Below are positions 8,321-17,469 of a DNA stretch of 42,716 nucleotides, piece by piece. The DNA is taken from NCBI GenBank assembly GCA_028685755.1, contig JAQUDJ010000011.1, positions 1 to 42,716 on the forward strand, written 5' to 3'. Under the pieces are notes generated by a model. That model made no database searches, was not told the origin of the DNA, and saw nothing but the letters and a program-made list of their open reading frames with translations. Source of the DNA: Eubacteriales bacterium (GTDB lineage Bacteria; Bacillota; Clostridia; Saccharofermentanales; UBA5734). Position 1 is the stretch's first letter. Every line of letters begins with the position of its first letter. A program made the position numbers and the translations under genes.

Positions 8321-8595
8321 TTCTGGAATAGAAGCGCTCCAGCGAACCTGTTAGATTTTCTCTACTCGTGTACCCTTTAACTGCTACTTGGATCGGATTG
8401 TCAGAAGCGATGGGTTAGATTTACTCGGTTAGACTTTCATCCAGACTTTTCTGATCGGGCCGGTTCGTCATCTGTGCAACTGATTGTGACTTGTGAATAC
8501 TTTCGCACTCCGTCAATCACTTTTCACTTTCCCAACCTATAAGGTCAGGCGGTACTCATCGGGTAAATGAATTTCTTTGGAATTCCCTGGAGCGT
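8285..8595 (-). ncRNA. Structured non-coding RNA candidate, about 310 nt, class unassigned
   Basis: This region has no gene but has a promoter, nested helices and a terminator. Closing helix P1: 8587-8594 (CGCUCCAG in the RNA) with 8335-8342 (CUGGAGCG), perfect 8 bp, starting right at the predicted 5' end. Inside: hairpin 8543-8549/8531-8537 (7 pairs including G-U, UUAUA loop); hairpin 8505-8510/8495-8500 capped by a GAAA tetraloop; GUACC 8551-8555 with GGUAC 8370-8374; possible UGAUUG 8514-8519 with CAAUCA 8481-8486; and CGAACC (8461-8466) with GGUUCG (8343-8348), perhaps a pseudoknot or alternative. UCUAAC occurs three times in the 3' half. I found no hallmark of tmRNA, RNase P, SRP RNA or 6S RNA. 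Could belong to a Clostridia large-RNA class I cannot recall precisely. Confidence 0.62.
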
Positions 8596-8601
8596 AATTT
8601 A

Positions 8602-8629
8602 AGTTTACTACGTTCTGCACAAGTGTCAA
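8602..8629 (-). promoter_or_regulatory. Promoter of the minus-strand ncRNA
   Basis: Consensus -35 TTGACA (8629-8624), 16-bp spacer, -10 TAAACT (8607-8602) read leftward. The predicted start near 8595 coincides with the first base of closing helix P1 (from 8594), which supports both calls. The stretch 8630-8727 downstream of proB shows nothing else I can name. Confidence 0.6.
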
Positions 8630-8727
8630 GGCTTTTTAATCCAAATCATTTGTGCACATTGCACTGATTTTATCATCCGCTTGAAACAGGTGTGCCTCTA
8701 AGGCCACATGTACTTCCTGTCCCAAAA

Positions 8728-9552
8728 TCAGTCCTGATAAGCCGCAAAAAGCGTCCCTATGGCCTTTTTCTCCAGAATTTTATCAATTGTATGGGCCTTT
8801 GAGCCATTTGCAATGATCGTATCAATACCTGCGACTGTCGAAATTCGAGCCGCAATAATCTTGCTGCGCATGCCTCCGGTGCCGCGGTTGGTGCCCGCAC
8901 CACCCGCCAGTTGCTCAATCGCGTCCGTGATTTGGTCAACATGATCGATCAATGTGGCCTGATCGTTACTCCGCGGATCGCTGTCATACAGCCCCTCGAT
9001 GTCTGAAAGTATGACTAATAAATCAGCGTTTGTCAGCACGGCAACCATGGCAGACAATGTATCGTTGTCACCGAATGTCCCATTGTGATAAATTTCGCGA
9101 GTCGAAACCGTGTCGTTTTCGTTAACGATCGGCAAAATTTGCTTCTCGAGCACTGATTCAAACGTGTTGCTAACATTAGCCCGCGATTGTGCTTCATCGA
9201 TATCGTCTTTGGTCAAAAGGATTTGGGCAACAATGTGGTTGTAATCATTCAAAATGCGACTGTACATGTTCATCAGTTCGCTTTGACCAACTGCAGCGAT
9301 CGCCTGCTTGTCGCGAATGGTCTGAGGTTTTTCTGATAAGCGGAGTTTGCCGACACCAACACCGATTGCCCCAGAGGAAACTAGGATCACTTCTTTGCCT
9401 TGATTCATCAAGTTGGCGATAGATCGGCAGAGATTTTCCATGTTTGTCAGATTAAACCGCCCATTATCATGGGTGATTGTTGACGTCCCGACCTTAATGA
9501 CAATTCGTTTGGCCGCTGCGATGCGTTCGCGACGGGGATCAATCGGCTGCAT
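8728..9552 (-). CDS. proB: Glutamate 5-kinase (short form, no PUA domain)
   Basis: First step of proline synthesis: ATP-dependent phosphorylation of glutamate to glutamyl-5-phosphate. A 274-residue amino-acid-kinase fold with IVIKVGTSTI (17-26), SSGAIGVG (59-66), INDY/TKDDID-like middle and NENDTVS, plus GGMRSKI near the ATP site. E. coli ProB carries a C-terminal PUA domain (~367 aa); this one ends after the kinase domain like several short bacterial forms. No proA lies next to it, which is unusual. Starts 22 nt after the stop of lon on the same strand, so probably read through from lon. Confidence 0.92.
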   Translation of the reverse strand: MQPIDPRRERIAAAKRIVIKVGTSTITHDNGRFNLTNMENLCRSIANLMNQGKEVILVSSGAIGVGVGKLRLSEKPQTIRDKQAIAAVGQSELMNMYSRILNDYNHIVAQILLTKDDIDEAQSRANVSNTFESVLEKQILPIVNENDTVSTREIYHNGTFGDNDTLSAMVAVLTNADLLVILSDIEGLYDSDPRSNDQATLIDHVDQITDAIEQLAGGAGTNRGTGGMRSKIIAARISTVAGIDTIIANGSKAHTIDKILEKKAIGTLFAAYQD

Positions 9553-9574
9553 GGGTTTTACCTGCTTTCATGCT

Positions 9575-12115
9575 TTACTTATTCTTGACGAGCGCTTGTT
9601 CAAACACCTCATCCATGGAGCGCACAAAAATCATTTTGACTTTCTCCTGAACGGTGGCGGGAATTTCAACAGCATCGCGTTGATTTTCTACCGGAATCAG
9701 CACGGTGTCAATCCCAGCGCGATGCGCAGCTATCACTTTTTCTTTTAACCCACCGATCGGCAGGATCCGGCCGCGCAGGGTGATTTCACCTGTCATTGCA
9801 ACGTTGCGTCGTACTGGGCGACCACTGAGTGCAGACGCAAGGGCTGTCGCGAGTGTAATCCCAGCCGAAGGTCCATCCTTTGGTGTCGCCCCCGCGGGAA
9901 CATGAATATGGATGTCAGATTTATTGCCAAAATCCTCAGGGATTCCGAGGCTTGCTGCCCGCGTCCGAATATACGTTAAGGCCGCCCGCGCGGATTCTTT
10001 CATAACATCGCCGAGTTGCCCGGTCAGTTCGAGGTGACCATTGCCAGGCATGATATTGACCTCAATCATCAGCGTATCTCCGCCGGCGTAGGTCCATGCA
10101 AGACCGGTTGCGACGCCAATTTGATCTTTTTCGGACGCTTTTTCAAAGCGGAATTTGATTTTGCCAATCAGATCCTCAAGGGAATTGGGTACCACTTTTA
10201 TTTTCGTCGCTTTTTCTTCGGTAATCTGGATGGCCACCCGGCGACAAACGTGGGCTAGTTCCCGTTCAAGTTGACGGACACCTGCTTCACGCGTGTAGCC
10301 AGAAATCAGGCTGCGCAAGCCTTCCCGACTAATCGAAAGCTGAGATTTCTTGAGTGCATTTTGTTTGAGTTGATGGGGCAATAAATGGCGTGTGGCGATT
10401 TCGATTTTTTCTTCTTCGGTATAGCCCGATAAATAGACGACTTCCATTCGGTCAAGAAGCGCTTGGGGAATCGTTTCCGTCGTATTAGCAGTCGTGATAA
10501 AAAGCACATGCGATAGGTCGTATGGAATTTCTAAATAATGGTCGCGAAAGCTGTTGTTTTGTTCTGGATCAAGTACTTCCAAAAGCGCTGACGAAGGGTC
10601 GCCACGGTAATCACTGCCGAGTTTGTCGATTTCATCGAGTAGCATCAGCGGATTGTCCTTGCCTGATTGCCGAATCGCATTAATAATTCGCCCGGGCATC
10701 GCGCCGATATAGGTCCGACGATGGCCGCGAATTTCGGCTTCGTCATGTACGCCGCCGAGTGACATCCGGACGTATTTGCGCCCAAGTGCTTCAGCAACCG
10801 AACGAGCGATCGATGTCTTACCGACACCTGGTGGCCCAACGAGACAGAGAATTGGCCCTTTATTCGATGCGACACCAGCATCCATGCGCAATTTGCGCAC
10901 GGCAAGATATTCCAAAATCCGATCTTTTACTTTTTCTAAGCCATAATGGTCTTTGTTTAAGACCGCGCGGGCATTTGGTATGTCGAGGTTTTCAGGATCA
11001 ACTTTTCCCCAAGGCATTTCGAAAAGAAGATCTAAGTAGGTCCGTAGCACGCCACCTTCAGGGTTGCCTGATTGCATACGCGACAAGCGGCCAATCTCCT
11101 TTGTGATCTTGGCTTGATACTCGGCTGGAATTGATGAATTGGATAAAAGTACTAAATAGCGGTCTTGCTCTTCCTGTGACCCTTCATTATCGCCGAGTTC
11201 ACCTTGGATGACCTTAATTTGCTCACGAAGATAGTATTCCTTTTGGTTTTTCTCAATGGTTGAACGCACTTTTTCGCCGATTTCCTTTTCGAGCTCAGCA
11301 ATTGATTGTTCGCGGGTAAGTACATCAATCAAAAAATTGACGCGTTGCGGAATATCGATTATTTCTAAAAATTGCTGTTTTTCAGCGAGTTGAATATTGA
11401 GATAAGAGATGATGGTATCAGCGGTTAACGACACATCGGTGATACTGTTAAGGGCCATTATCGCTTCTGATGAAATTCGCGAACTTATGGCCGAATATTT
11501 TTCAAAGTGGCGCATCAATTGGCGTCGATAGGCTTCAAATGTCAGGTCTCCTTGGGCCACATTCGGCACTAGATAACTTGCACATTCGACAATATAGTAT
11601 GGGTCATCACTAATAACATCCACACGTCGGGCACGATGAACACCTTCGACGAGTAATTTAATACTTTCGGTATTGTTTGCTTCAAAGACTTGGCGGATCC
11701 GTGCGACGCAACCTGACTTGTAAATGTCCTCAACGACCGGCCAATCCGTATTTAGATGCACTTGTGCAGCGAGAAAGATCAATTGATCATCCGCCATGGC
11801 CGCTCGGACTGCAGCTCGCGAACGATCGCGGGCAACATCGAATGTTAACGAAAGTCCTGGATAAACGACAAGGCCTCGCAACGGGATCATCGGCATCGTC
11901 TCATGTTCGAGTGTTGATATCTCGTGAGATGCCGGCAATCGAAGCTGTGTTCTAGGTTGTTTTGGTGTTTTGGAGGTTTTCGGTGTTTTGGGGGAGATGG
12001 TTGATTTTGATGAATTGGGAGATTTAACTGATTTAGTTAATTTAATCCCTTGAGTTGTTTTAGTTGTTTTGGTTGCTTTAGTTGTTTTAGTTGTTTTGGG
12101 TTTGATTTTATCCAT
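9575..12115 (-). CDS. lon: ATP-dependent Lon protease with Lys/Thr-rich N-terminal extension
   Basis: AAA+ serine protease degrading misfolded and regulatory proteins in the cytoplasm. The N-domain starts at about residue 74 ([14 protein letters not shown]), the Walker A is GPPGVGKT (427-434), Walker B LLDEID (492-497), and the protease dyad is Ser750 (PKDGPSAG) and Lys793 (GGLKEK). 846 residues; most LonA are ~770-820. The extra ~60 residues at the front are low-complexity: repeats of Lys, Thr, Ser and Pro ([14 protein letters not shown] and similar), basic and surely disordered. The extension looks real: a GGTG-type RBS precedes its ATG at 12115, and there is no RBS before Met74. Upstream of proB in a likely operon. 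Confidence 0.95.
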   Translation of the reverse strand: MDKIKPKTTKTTKATKTTKTTQGIKLTKSVKSPNSSKSTISPKTPKTSKTPKQPRTQLRLPASHEISTLEHETMPMIPLRGLVVYPGLSLTFDVARDRSRAAVRAAMADDQLIFLAAQVHLNTDWPVVEDIYKSGCVARIRQVFEANNTESIKLLVEGVHRARRVDVISDDPYYIVECASYLVPNVAQGDLTFEAYRRQLMRHFEKYSAISSRISSEAIMALNSITDVSLTADTIISYLNIQLAEKQQFLEIIDIPQRVNFLIDVLTREQSIAELEKEIGEKVRSTIEKNQKEYYLREQIKVIQGELGDNEGSQEEQDRYLVLLSNSSIPAEYQAKITKEIGRLSRMQSGNPEGGVLRTYLDLLFEMPWGKVDPENLDIPNARAVLNKDHYGLEKVKDRILEYLAVRKLRMDAGVASNKGPILCLVGPPGVGKTSIARSVAEALGRKYVRMSLGGVHDEAEIRGHRRTYIGAMPGRIINAIRQSGKDNPLMLLDEIDKLGSDYRGDPSSALLEVLDPEQNNSFRDHYLEIPYDLSHVLFITTANTTETIPQALLDRMEVVYLSGYTEEEKIEIATRHLLPHQLKQNALKKSQLSISREGLRSLISGYTREAGVRQLERELAHVCRRVAIQITEEKATKIKVVPNSLEDLIGKIKFRFEKASEKDQIGVATGLAWTYAGGDTLMIEVNIMPGNGHLELTGQLGDVMKESARAALTYIRTRAASLGIPEDFGNKSDIHIHVPAGATPKDGPSAGITLATALASALSGRPVRRNVAMTGEITLRGRILPIGGLKEKVIAAHRAGIDTVLIPVENQRDAVEIPATVQEKVKMIFVRSMDEVFEQALVKNK

Positions 12116-12145
12116 GGAGCACCTGGCTTTTCAGTCATTTTTTTT

Positions 12146-12173
12146 ATTATACCATTGCATGTGGGACGGTAAA
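12146..12173 (-). promoter_or_regulatory. Promoter of lon
   Basis: Leftward -35 TTTACC (12173-12168), 16-bp spacer, -10 TATAAT (12151-12146), which also has TG one base upstream (extended -10). It is about 31 nt before the lon ATG. No CIRCE or CtsR-type operator is visible. Confidence 0.65.
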
Positions 12174-12223
12174 AATAGCGTACGGTACAGGGATCATTTG
12201 ATTTTTGCTATCCTGAATCCCGC

Positions 12224-12256
12224 AAAAAGAGCCCCGGACGTTGTCCGAGGCTCTTT
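12224..12256 (-). terminator. Terminator of the str operon (after tuf)
   Basis: Arms 12226-12239 and 12243-12256, 14 bp with one G-U, three-base loop, followed on the minus strand by five T. Very strong intrinsic terminator 25 nt after the tuf stop. Confidence 0.93.
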
Positions 12257-12280
12257 GCAAAATCATTTTGTGGGTCGGAC

Positions 12281-13480
12281 TTATTCGATGATGGTCGAAA
12301 CAGTACCGGATCCGACGGTTTTGCCACCTTCACGGATAGCGAACTTTAGACCGGGTTCCATAGCGATGGAAGTGATCAGTTCGACCGAGATGGTGATGTG
12401 ATCGCCAGGCATGCACATTTCGGTGCCTTCTGGCAGGTGAGCGATACCGGTAACGTCAGTTGTACGGAAGTAGAACTGCGGACGATAACCGTCGAAGAAA
12501 GGCTTGTGACGGCCGCCTTCTGCTTGGGTCAGAACGTAGACCTGACCGGTGAATTTGGTGTGTGGTTTGATTGAGCCGGGTTTGGCGATAACCTGTCCAC
12601 GTTCGACGTCTTTACGGGTAACACCGCGGAGCAGAGCACCGACGTTGTCGCCAGCTTCAGCCTGGTCGAGGAGTTTGCGGAACATTTCAACACCGGTAAC
12701 AACGGTCGGGCGGGGTGCTTCGGAAAGACCGACGATTTCAACAGCGTCGCCGACTTTAACGATACCACGTTCGACACGGCCAGTTGCAACGGTACCACGA
12801 CCAGTGATCGTGAAGACGTCTTCAACAGGCATGGCGAAAGGTTTGTCGATCGGACGAGCTGGGGTCGGGATAAAGCTATCGACAGCTGCCATCAATTCGA
12901 TGATGCAGGCATACTTCGGATCGCTCTTATCGGTGCTGGTGCATTCGAGAACGTCGAGTGCTGAACCTTTGATAACCGGCGTATCATCGCCTGGGAATTC
13001 GTAGGTGTTGAGGAGTTCACGAACTTCCATCTCGGTCAGTTCGATCAGTTCCGGGTCAGCCATGTCGCATTTGTTGAGGAAAACGACGATGGACGGAACG
13101 CCAACCTGACGAGCGAGCAGGATGTGTTCGCGAGTCTGGGGCATCGGGCCGTCAGCAGCAGAAACGACCAGGATCGCGCCGTCCATTTGGGCAGCACCGG
13201 TGATCATGTTCTTGATGTAGTCGGCATGTCCAGGGCAGTCAACGTGCGCATAATGGCGAGCGTCAGTCTGGTATTCGACGTGAGCGGTGTTGATTGTGAT
13301 ACCACGAGCTCTTTCTTCAGGAGCTTTATCAATGTTGTCATAAGAGGTGTAGCTGGCCTGGCCACCCATCGCGAGGACCTTGGTGATCGCAGCGGTCAGA
13401 GAGGTTTTGCCGTGATCGACGTGGCCGATCGTGCCGACATTAACGTGGGGCTTGTTTCTTTCAAATTTTGCCTTTCCCAT
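12281..13480 (-). CDS. tuf: Elongation factor Tu
   Basis: GTPase that delivers aminoacyl-tRNA to the ribosome. 399 residues with G1 GHVDHGKT (19-26), G3 DCPGHADY, G4 NKCD and the usual domains II and III, ending ...[10 protein letters not shown]. Last gene of the rpsL-rpsG-fusA-tuf cluster, 168 nt after fusA, with its own promoter in that gap and a perfect AAAGGAGG RBS 9 nt before the ATG. A strong terminator follows. Nothing unusual in the sequence. Confidence 0.98.
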   Translation of the reverse strand: MGKAKFERNKPHVNVGTIGHVDHGKTSLTAAITKVLAMGGQASYTSYDNIDKAPEERARGITINTAHVEYQTDARHYAHVDCPGHADYIKNMITGAAQMDGAILVVSAADGPMPQTREHILLARQVGVPSIVVFLNKCDMADPELIELTEMEVRELLNTYEFPGDDTPVIKGSALDVLECTSTDKSDPKYACIIELMAAVDSFIPTPARPIDKPFAMPVEDVFTITGRGTVATGRVERGIVKVGDAVEIVGLSEAPRPTVVTGVEMFRKLLDQAEAGDNVGALLRGVTRKDVERGQVIAKPGSIKPHTKFTGQVYVLTQAEGGRHKPFFDGYRPQFYFRTTDVTGIAHLPEGTEMCMPGDHITISVELITSIAMEPGLKFAIREGGKTVGSGTVSTIIE

Positions 13481-13557
13481 TGTGGGAATCCTCCTTTTTG
13501 CAGCACCACTTTTGGGTGCCGTTGAACTTCTTCTGCCGATTTCAGGTCGTCTTCTCT

Positions 13558-13585
13558 ATTTTACACAAAAAGACTGTTTTGGCAA
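13558..13585 (-). promoter_or_regulatory. Internal promoter of tuf
   Basis: In the fusA-tuf gap, leftward -35 TTGCCA (13585-13580), 16-bp spacer, -10 TAAAAT (13563-13558). Expected start near 13551, leaving a ~70-nt leader that contains a small hairpin (GCACC...GGTGC around 13502-13518). It allows extra tuf expression over the operon. Confidence 0.65.
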
Positions 13586-13648
13586 TCAGTTGCGCGGTTT
13601 CGAGGTTTTTGACGGGACTAAAATACGGTGATTATGAGCGGTTAGTTC

Positions 13649-15715
13649 TTATTTTTTGAGCAGGCCTTCCTGGATGCTCTTCGGAACTTCTTCGAAATGG
13701 CTAATTTGCATCACGAAGGTTCCACGACCTTGCGTTCTGGAACGCAGAGCGGTCGCATAACCGAACATTTGGGAGAGCGGGACTTTGGCGGTGATGGTTT
13801 GGGCACCTGAGCGGGCTTCCATACCTTCGATACGGCCACGACGTGAGCTGACATCGCCCATGACATCGCCCATGTAATCTTCTGGAACCGTAATATCGAC
13901 CCGCATGATCGGTTCGAGAAGAACCGGGTCAGCTTTGCGACAACCATCTTTGAAGCCCATCGAGCCGGCGATTTTGAACGCCATTTCGGATGAGTCGACA
14001 TCATGGTAGGAACCATCGACGACGGTGACGCGGATGTCAACAACTGGGTATCCGCCAAGAACACCACTATTCATGGCCTCTTGAATACCAGCGTCGATCG
14101 GAGCAATGTATTCCTTCGGAATGGTACCACCGACGACTTTGTTGACGAATTCATAGCCTTCGCCAGGTTGACGTGGCTCGATTTCGAGCACGCAATGACC
14201 ATACTGACCGCGACCACCAGACTGACGGACGAATTTGCCATCAACCTTGACATGCTTGCGGATGGTTTCCTTGTAGGCAACCTGCGGGGCGCCGACATTT
14301 GCTTCGACCTTAAATTCTCTGAAGAGACGGTCGACGATGATGTCGAGGTGCAGTTCGCCCATGCCGGAAATTAAAGTTTGGCCTGTTTCTTGATCTGTGT
14401 AGGTGCGGAAAGTCGGATCTTCTTCAGCAAGCTTCTGAAGTGCAGTCATCATTTTGTCTTGGCTTGCTTTGGATTTTGGTTCGATCGCGACGCTGATAAC
14501 CGGTTCCGGAAATTCCATGGATTCAAGAATAACCGGGGCGGATTCGATGCAAAGCGTGTCACCAGTCGTTGTGTCTTTGAGGCCTACAGCCGCTGCGATA
14601 TCGCCGGAGTAAACGCGGTCGATTTCTTCACGGTGGTTGGCATGCATCTGAACAATACGGCTGATGCGTTCGCGCTTGTGTTTACCGGCGTTGAGAACAT
14701 AGGAACCCGATTCGAGCTCACCGGAGTAGACGCGGAAGAAGCAGAGCTTGCCGACAAAGGGGTCGGTCATGATCTTGAAGGCGAGGGCGGCGAAAGGGGC
14801 ACTGTCGTCAGCCGGTCGTTCTTCTACTTCATCCGTATCAGGGTTAATACCCTTGATCGCGGGGATATCGAGTGGGGATGGCAGGTAGGCGATGACAGCG
14901 TCCAGCATCATCTGGACACCTTTGTTTTTGTAGGACGATCCGCAGATAACCGGTGTGACTTTGCAAGCGATAGTCGCATGACGCAGAGCCAGTTTGATTT
15001 CTTCTTCGGAGATCGCTTCGCCTTCGAGGAACTTCATGGTGAGCTCTTCGTCGGTTTCAGCAATACGTTCGACCATGTTTTCACGCCATTCCTTGGCCAA
15101 ATCCAACATGTCAGCCGGAATGTCAGTTTCTTGGATCTGTTTGCCAAGGTCGTCGCCGTAGACTTCAGCCTTCATGCGTACGAGATCAATGATCCCGACG
15201 AAGGTGTCTTCTTTGCCGATTGGCAATTGGATCGGGATTGCGTTGGTGCGCAGACGGTCTTTCATCATGCTGACACAACGGAAGAAGTCAGCGCCAAGGA
15301 TGTCCATTTTGTTGACATACGCAAGACGCGGAACACCGTAGTGGTCAGCTTGACGCCAGACTGTTTCGGTCTGGGGCTCAACGCCGCCTTTTGCGCAGAA
15401 CAGGGTTACGGCACCGTCGAGAACACGCAGGGAACGTTCAACTTCAACAGTGAAGTCAACGTGACCAGGTGTGTCGATGATGTTAATGCGGTGTTCTTTC
15501 CACTCGGCAGTGGTGGCTGCGGACGTGATCGTGATCCCACGTTCCTGTTCCTGTTCCATCCAGTCCATGGTGGCAGCGCCTTCATGAACTTCGCCGATTT
15601 TGTGAACTTTACCTGTGTAAAACAGGACGCGTTCAGTTGTGGTTGTCTTACCCGCATCAATATGGGCCATGATGCCGATATTCCGCGTTTTATCAAGCAA
15701 GAATTTTCTGGGCAC
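13649..15715 (-). CDS. fusA: Elongation factor G
   Basis: Ribosomal translocase GTPase, 688 residues, normal for bacteria. G1 is AHIDAGKT (17-24), DTPGHVDF and NKMD follow, and domains II-V are complete through [15 protein letters not shown]. Starts with GTG at 15715, preceded by AAAGGAG; 24 nt after rpsG. The opposite strand has a 512-codon open frame, which is only a shadow of this highly biased gene. Confidence 0.98.
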   Translation of the reverse strand: MPRKFLLDKTRNIGIMAHIDAGKTTTTERVLFYTGKVHKIGEVHEGAATMDWMEQEQERGITITSAATTAEWKEHRINIIDTPGHVDFTVEVERSLRVLDGAVTLFCAKGGVEPQTETVWRQADHYGVPRLAYVNKMDILGADFFRCVSMMKDRLRTNAIPIQLPIGKEDTFVGIIDLVRMKAEVYGDDLGKQIQETDIPADMLDLAKEWRENMVERIAETDEELTMKFLEGEAISEEEIKLALRHATIACKVTPVICGSSYKNKGVQMMLDAVIAYLPSPLDIPAIKGINPDTDEVEERPADDSAPFAALAFKIMTDPFVGKLCFFRVYSGELESGSYVLNAGKHKRERISRIVQMHANHREEIDRVYSGDIAAAVGLKDTTTGDTLCIESAPVILESMEFPEPVISVAIEPKSKASQDKMMTALQKLAEEDPTFRTYTDQETGQTLISGMGELHLDIIVDRLFREFKVEANVGAPQVAYKETIRKHVKVDGKFVRQSGGRGQYGHCVLEIEPRQPGEGYEFVNKVVGGTIPKEYIAPIDAGIQEAMNSGVLGGYPVVDIRVTVVDGSYHDVDSSEMAFKIAGSMGFKDGCRKADPVLLEPIMRVDITVPEDYMGDVMGDVSSRRGRIEGMEARSGAQTITAKVPLSQMFGYATALRSRTQGRGTFVMQISHFEEVPKSIQEGLLKK

Positions 15716-15739
15716 AGTAAGCTCCTTTACCTGATCCGG

Positions 15740-16210
15740 TTACCATCTGTAATGAGCAAACGCGCGGTTCGCGTCGGCCATACGATGCATGTCTTCTTTT
15801 TTCTTGTAAGCTCCGCCGGTGCTGTTGAACGCGTCAACAATTTCGTTGGCGAGACGTTCATGCATGGTGCGTTCGCTGCGATTTCTTGCAAACGAAACAA
15901 GCCAGCGCAGACCTAAGGTCTGGCGACGTTCCGGACGAACTTCGATCGGCACCTGATAGTTGGCACCGCCGACGCGCCGGGCTTTGACTTCCAGCATGGG
16001 CATGACGTTTTCCAGCGCTTTATTGAAGACCTCTAAAGCGTCCTGGCTAGTGCGTTCTTTGACAATGTCAAAAGCACTGTAACAAATTTTCTGGGCGACT
16101 CCCTTTTTACCGTCTAACATGATGTTGTTGATCAGTTTAGCGACCTTCACATCGAGATAGATCGGATCAGGAAGCACTTCTCTTGTTGGGACATGGCCTT
16201 TTCTTGGCAC
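15740..16210 (-). CDS. rpsG: 30S ribosomal protein S7
   Basis: Head-assembly protein of the 30S subunit, 156 residues, the standard length. Sequence starts [20 protein letters not shown] and ends [16 protein letters not shown]. Start: GTG at 16210 has GAGGAGGG 7 nt upstream; longer frames reaching 16267 run into the RBS and a hairpin and are not used. Lies between rpsL and fusA in the str operon. Confidence 0.97.
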   Translation of the reverse strand: MPRKGHVPTREVLPDPIYLDVKVAKLINNIMLDGKKGVAQKICYSAFDIVKERTSQDALEVFNKALENVMPMLEVKARRVGGANYQVPIEVRPERRQTLGLRWLVSFARNRSERTMHERLANEIVDAFNSTGGAYKKKEDMHRMADANRAFAHYRW

Positions 16211-16238
16211 GTGTCTTCCCTCCTCTTTCATGATAATG

Positions 16239-16260
16239 CGGGTTTTAAGATTAAAACCCG
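16239..16260 (-). repeat. Hairpin in the rpsL-rpsG leader
   Basis: Perfect inverted repeat CGGGTTTT (16239-16246) / AAAACCCG (16253-16260) with a 6-nt loop, 29 nt upstream of the rpsG start, inside a 175-nt rpsL-rpsG gap. No T-run follows, so it is not a terminator. In E. coli the S12-S7 spacer holds the S7 autoregulatory site; a similar job here is possible but unproven. Confidence 0.5.
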
Positions 16261-16385
16261 ATACCACAGGTACTCACGATAATGGACCGTGTTACGTACT
16301 TCGGGCCATAGTCTACGTCAATTAAAAAGCGTATCTATAGTCTGATGTACTGAAAACTGTTAGTCCAACCGATGGCAGCTTGTGG

Positions 16386-16814
16386 TTAGCGTTTGACCTT
16401 GGCTGCCTTGGGTCTCTTGGCACCGTACTTGGAACGACTCTGCAAGCGATTTGCAACACCAGCAGTATCGAGCGTACCGCGCACGATGTGATAGCGAACA
16501 CCTGGTAAATCTTTGACACGACCACCGCGGATAAGCACAACGGAGTGCTCCTGCAGGTTATGTCCGATACCCGGAATGTAAGCGGTCACTTCGGTCTGGT
16601 TGGTCAGGCGAACCCTGGCAACCTTACGCAGAGCAGAGTTTGGTTTTTTCGGCGTCGTGGTCTTAACCACGGTGCAGACTCCGCGCTTCTGCGGCGATGA
16701 CAGATCGGTTGAACGCTTTTTGAGGGTGTTCATTCCGGTCTGAAGTGCCGGCGAAGACGACTTGTAGCTCTTGGACTGGCGTCCTGCATTGACCAATTGG
16801 TTGAACGTAGGCAT
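16386..16814 (-). CDS. rpsL: 30S ribosomal protein S12
   Basis: Decoding-site protein of the 30S subunit, 142 residues. Shows PTFNQLV, the streptomycin-linked loop [19 protein letters not shown] and [30 protein letters not shown]. Start: ATG at 16814 with GGAGG 7 nt upstream. First gene of the str operon; it is not preceded by rpoC, so the operon is detached from rpoBC here. Confidence 0.98.
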   Translation of the reverse strand: MPTFNQLVNAGRQSKSYKSSSPALQTGMNTLKKRSTDLSSPQKRGVCTVVKTTTPKKPNSALRKVARVRLTNQTEVTAYIPGIGHNLQEHSVVLIRGGRVKDLPGVRYHIVRGTLDTAGVANRLQSRSKYGAKRPKAAKVKR

Positions 16815-16905
16815 CAATACACCTCCTTCTTTAATTAATAGCCCCTTTTTAAGGTTTGTTCTTTAGTTGACTGGTCTATCACACCAATAACCGTCAAACA
16901 CACAT

Positions 16906-16965
16906 AAAAAGCCCCCTTTCGGGGTAATGGCAATTCATAGTATCACCGAAACAGTGATTTGTAAA
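16906..16965 (-). promoter_or_regulatory. str operon promoter followed at once by a CCCC-GAAA-GGGG hairpin
   Basis: Leftward -35 TTTACA (16965-16960), 17-bp spacer, -10 TACTAT (16942-16937); start expected near 16930. The first transcribed bases form CCCC (16924-16921), GAAA tetraloop, GGGG (16916-16913), then GC and five T (16910-16906), shaped like a small terminator directly at the 5' end, about 92 nt before rpsL. It may be a 5' stabilising hairpin or an attenuator. This is part of the 352-bp gene-free stretch 16815-17166. Confidence 0.6.
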
Positions 16966-17032
16966 CACAACAAGGCTCAAAAAGCAAGCGAAAAATCAGT
17001 GGTTGTTGGTTTTTTGAATGAGTGCTTGACGA

Positions 17033-17105
17033 TATAATTCATCAAAAGTCACTTTTTCCTATGCACCATGATCACGCTTTAAGCGCTGCATTTCTGTGCT
17101 ATCAT
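17033..17105 (+). promoter_or_regulatory. Candidate promoters for the hydrogenase operon
   Basis: Two -10-like elements precede the GTG at 17167: TATAAT at 17033-17038 and an extended TGCTATCAT at 17097-17105. Neither has a clear -35. The second is closer and resembles the extended -10 elements at 3346 and 6726. Nothing else was identified between 16966 and 17166. Confidence 0.4.
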
Positions 17106-17166
17106 AAAACCAACTCAAACGCATGCGGCAAATCGGTTGCGAGTCGCTTATAACCGAGGAGGAATC

Positions 17167-17469
17167 GTGGGAAAACTCAAAGTACAAGTTTGTGCCGGCA
17201 CATATTGCACGATGATGGGATCGATGGATATCGTGGCAGCAATCGAGAGTTTGGTTGATCTGAAAGAATCGATCGGATTTACCTGTGATATCGATCTTCA
17301 AGTTGTGCCCTGTACAGAACAACTCTGTCAGAAAGGCGCGATGGCTCCGGTTGTTCGCATCAATGAAGAGATTTTCTTAAGTGCCGAAACCGAAACCATC
17401 ATGTCACGTCTGCTTGAACTTGCTAAGAATTGTCAGGGGGAATCTGGCGCGGGGGCATCCGAAAAATGA
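17167..17469 (+). CDS. Small thioredoxin-like [2Fe-2S] protein (NuoE/HydC-like)
   Basis: A 100-residue protein with the pattern of a thioredoxin-like 2Fe-2S domain: VCAGTYC (Cys-x4-Cys) near the start and VPCTEQLCQKG (Cys-x4-Cys) in the middle. The usual second pair in this family is spaced Cys-x3-Cys, so the spacing is slightly atypical. It likely passes electrons to or from the hydrogenase that follows. Start: GTG at 17167 just after AGGAGG (4-nt spacing); the upstream in-frame codons overlap the RBS. Its stop overlaps the hydrogenase ATG (ATGA, 17466-17469), so the two are translationally coupled. Confidence 0.78.
   Translation: MGKLKVQVCAGTYCTMMGSMDIVAAIESLVDLKESIGFTCDIDLQVVPCTEQLCQKGAMAPVVRINEEIFLSAETETIMSRLLELAKNCQGESGAGASEK

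Noticed and set aside
8285-8595. ncRNA as tmRNA, RNase P RNA, SRP RNA or 6S RNA
   Set aside because: No tag frame or tRNA-like end, no GAGGAAAGUCC block, no GGAAGG/AGCA SRP core, and the structure is not one long bulged stem.
14378-15916. 512-codon open frame opposite fusA/rpsG
   Set aside because: It lies fully antisense to EF-G and S7, has no RBS or recognisable domain, and arises from the strong codon bias of fusA.
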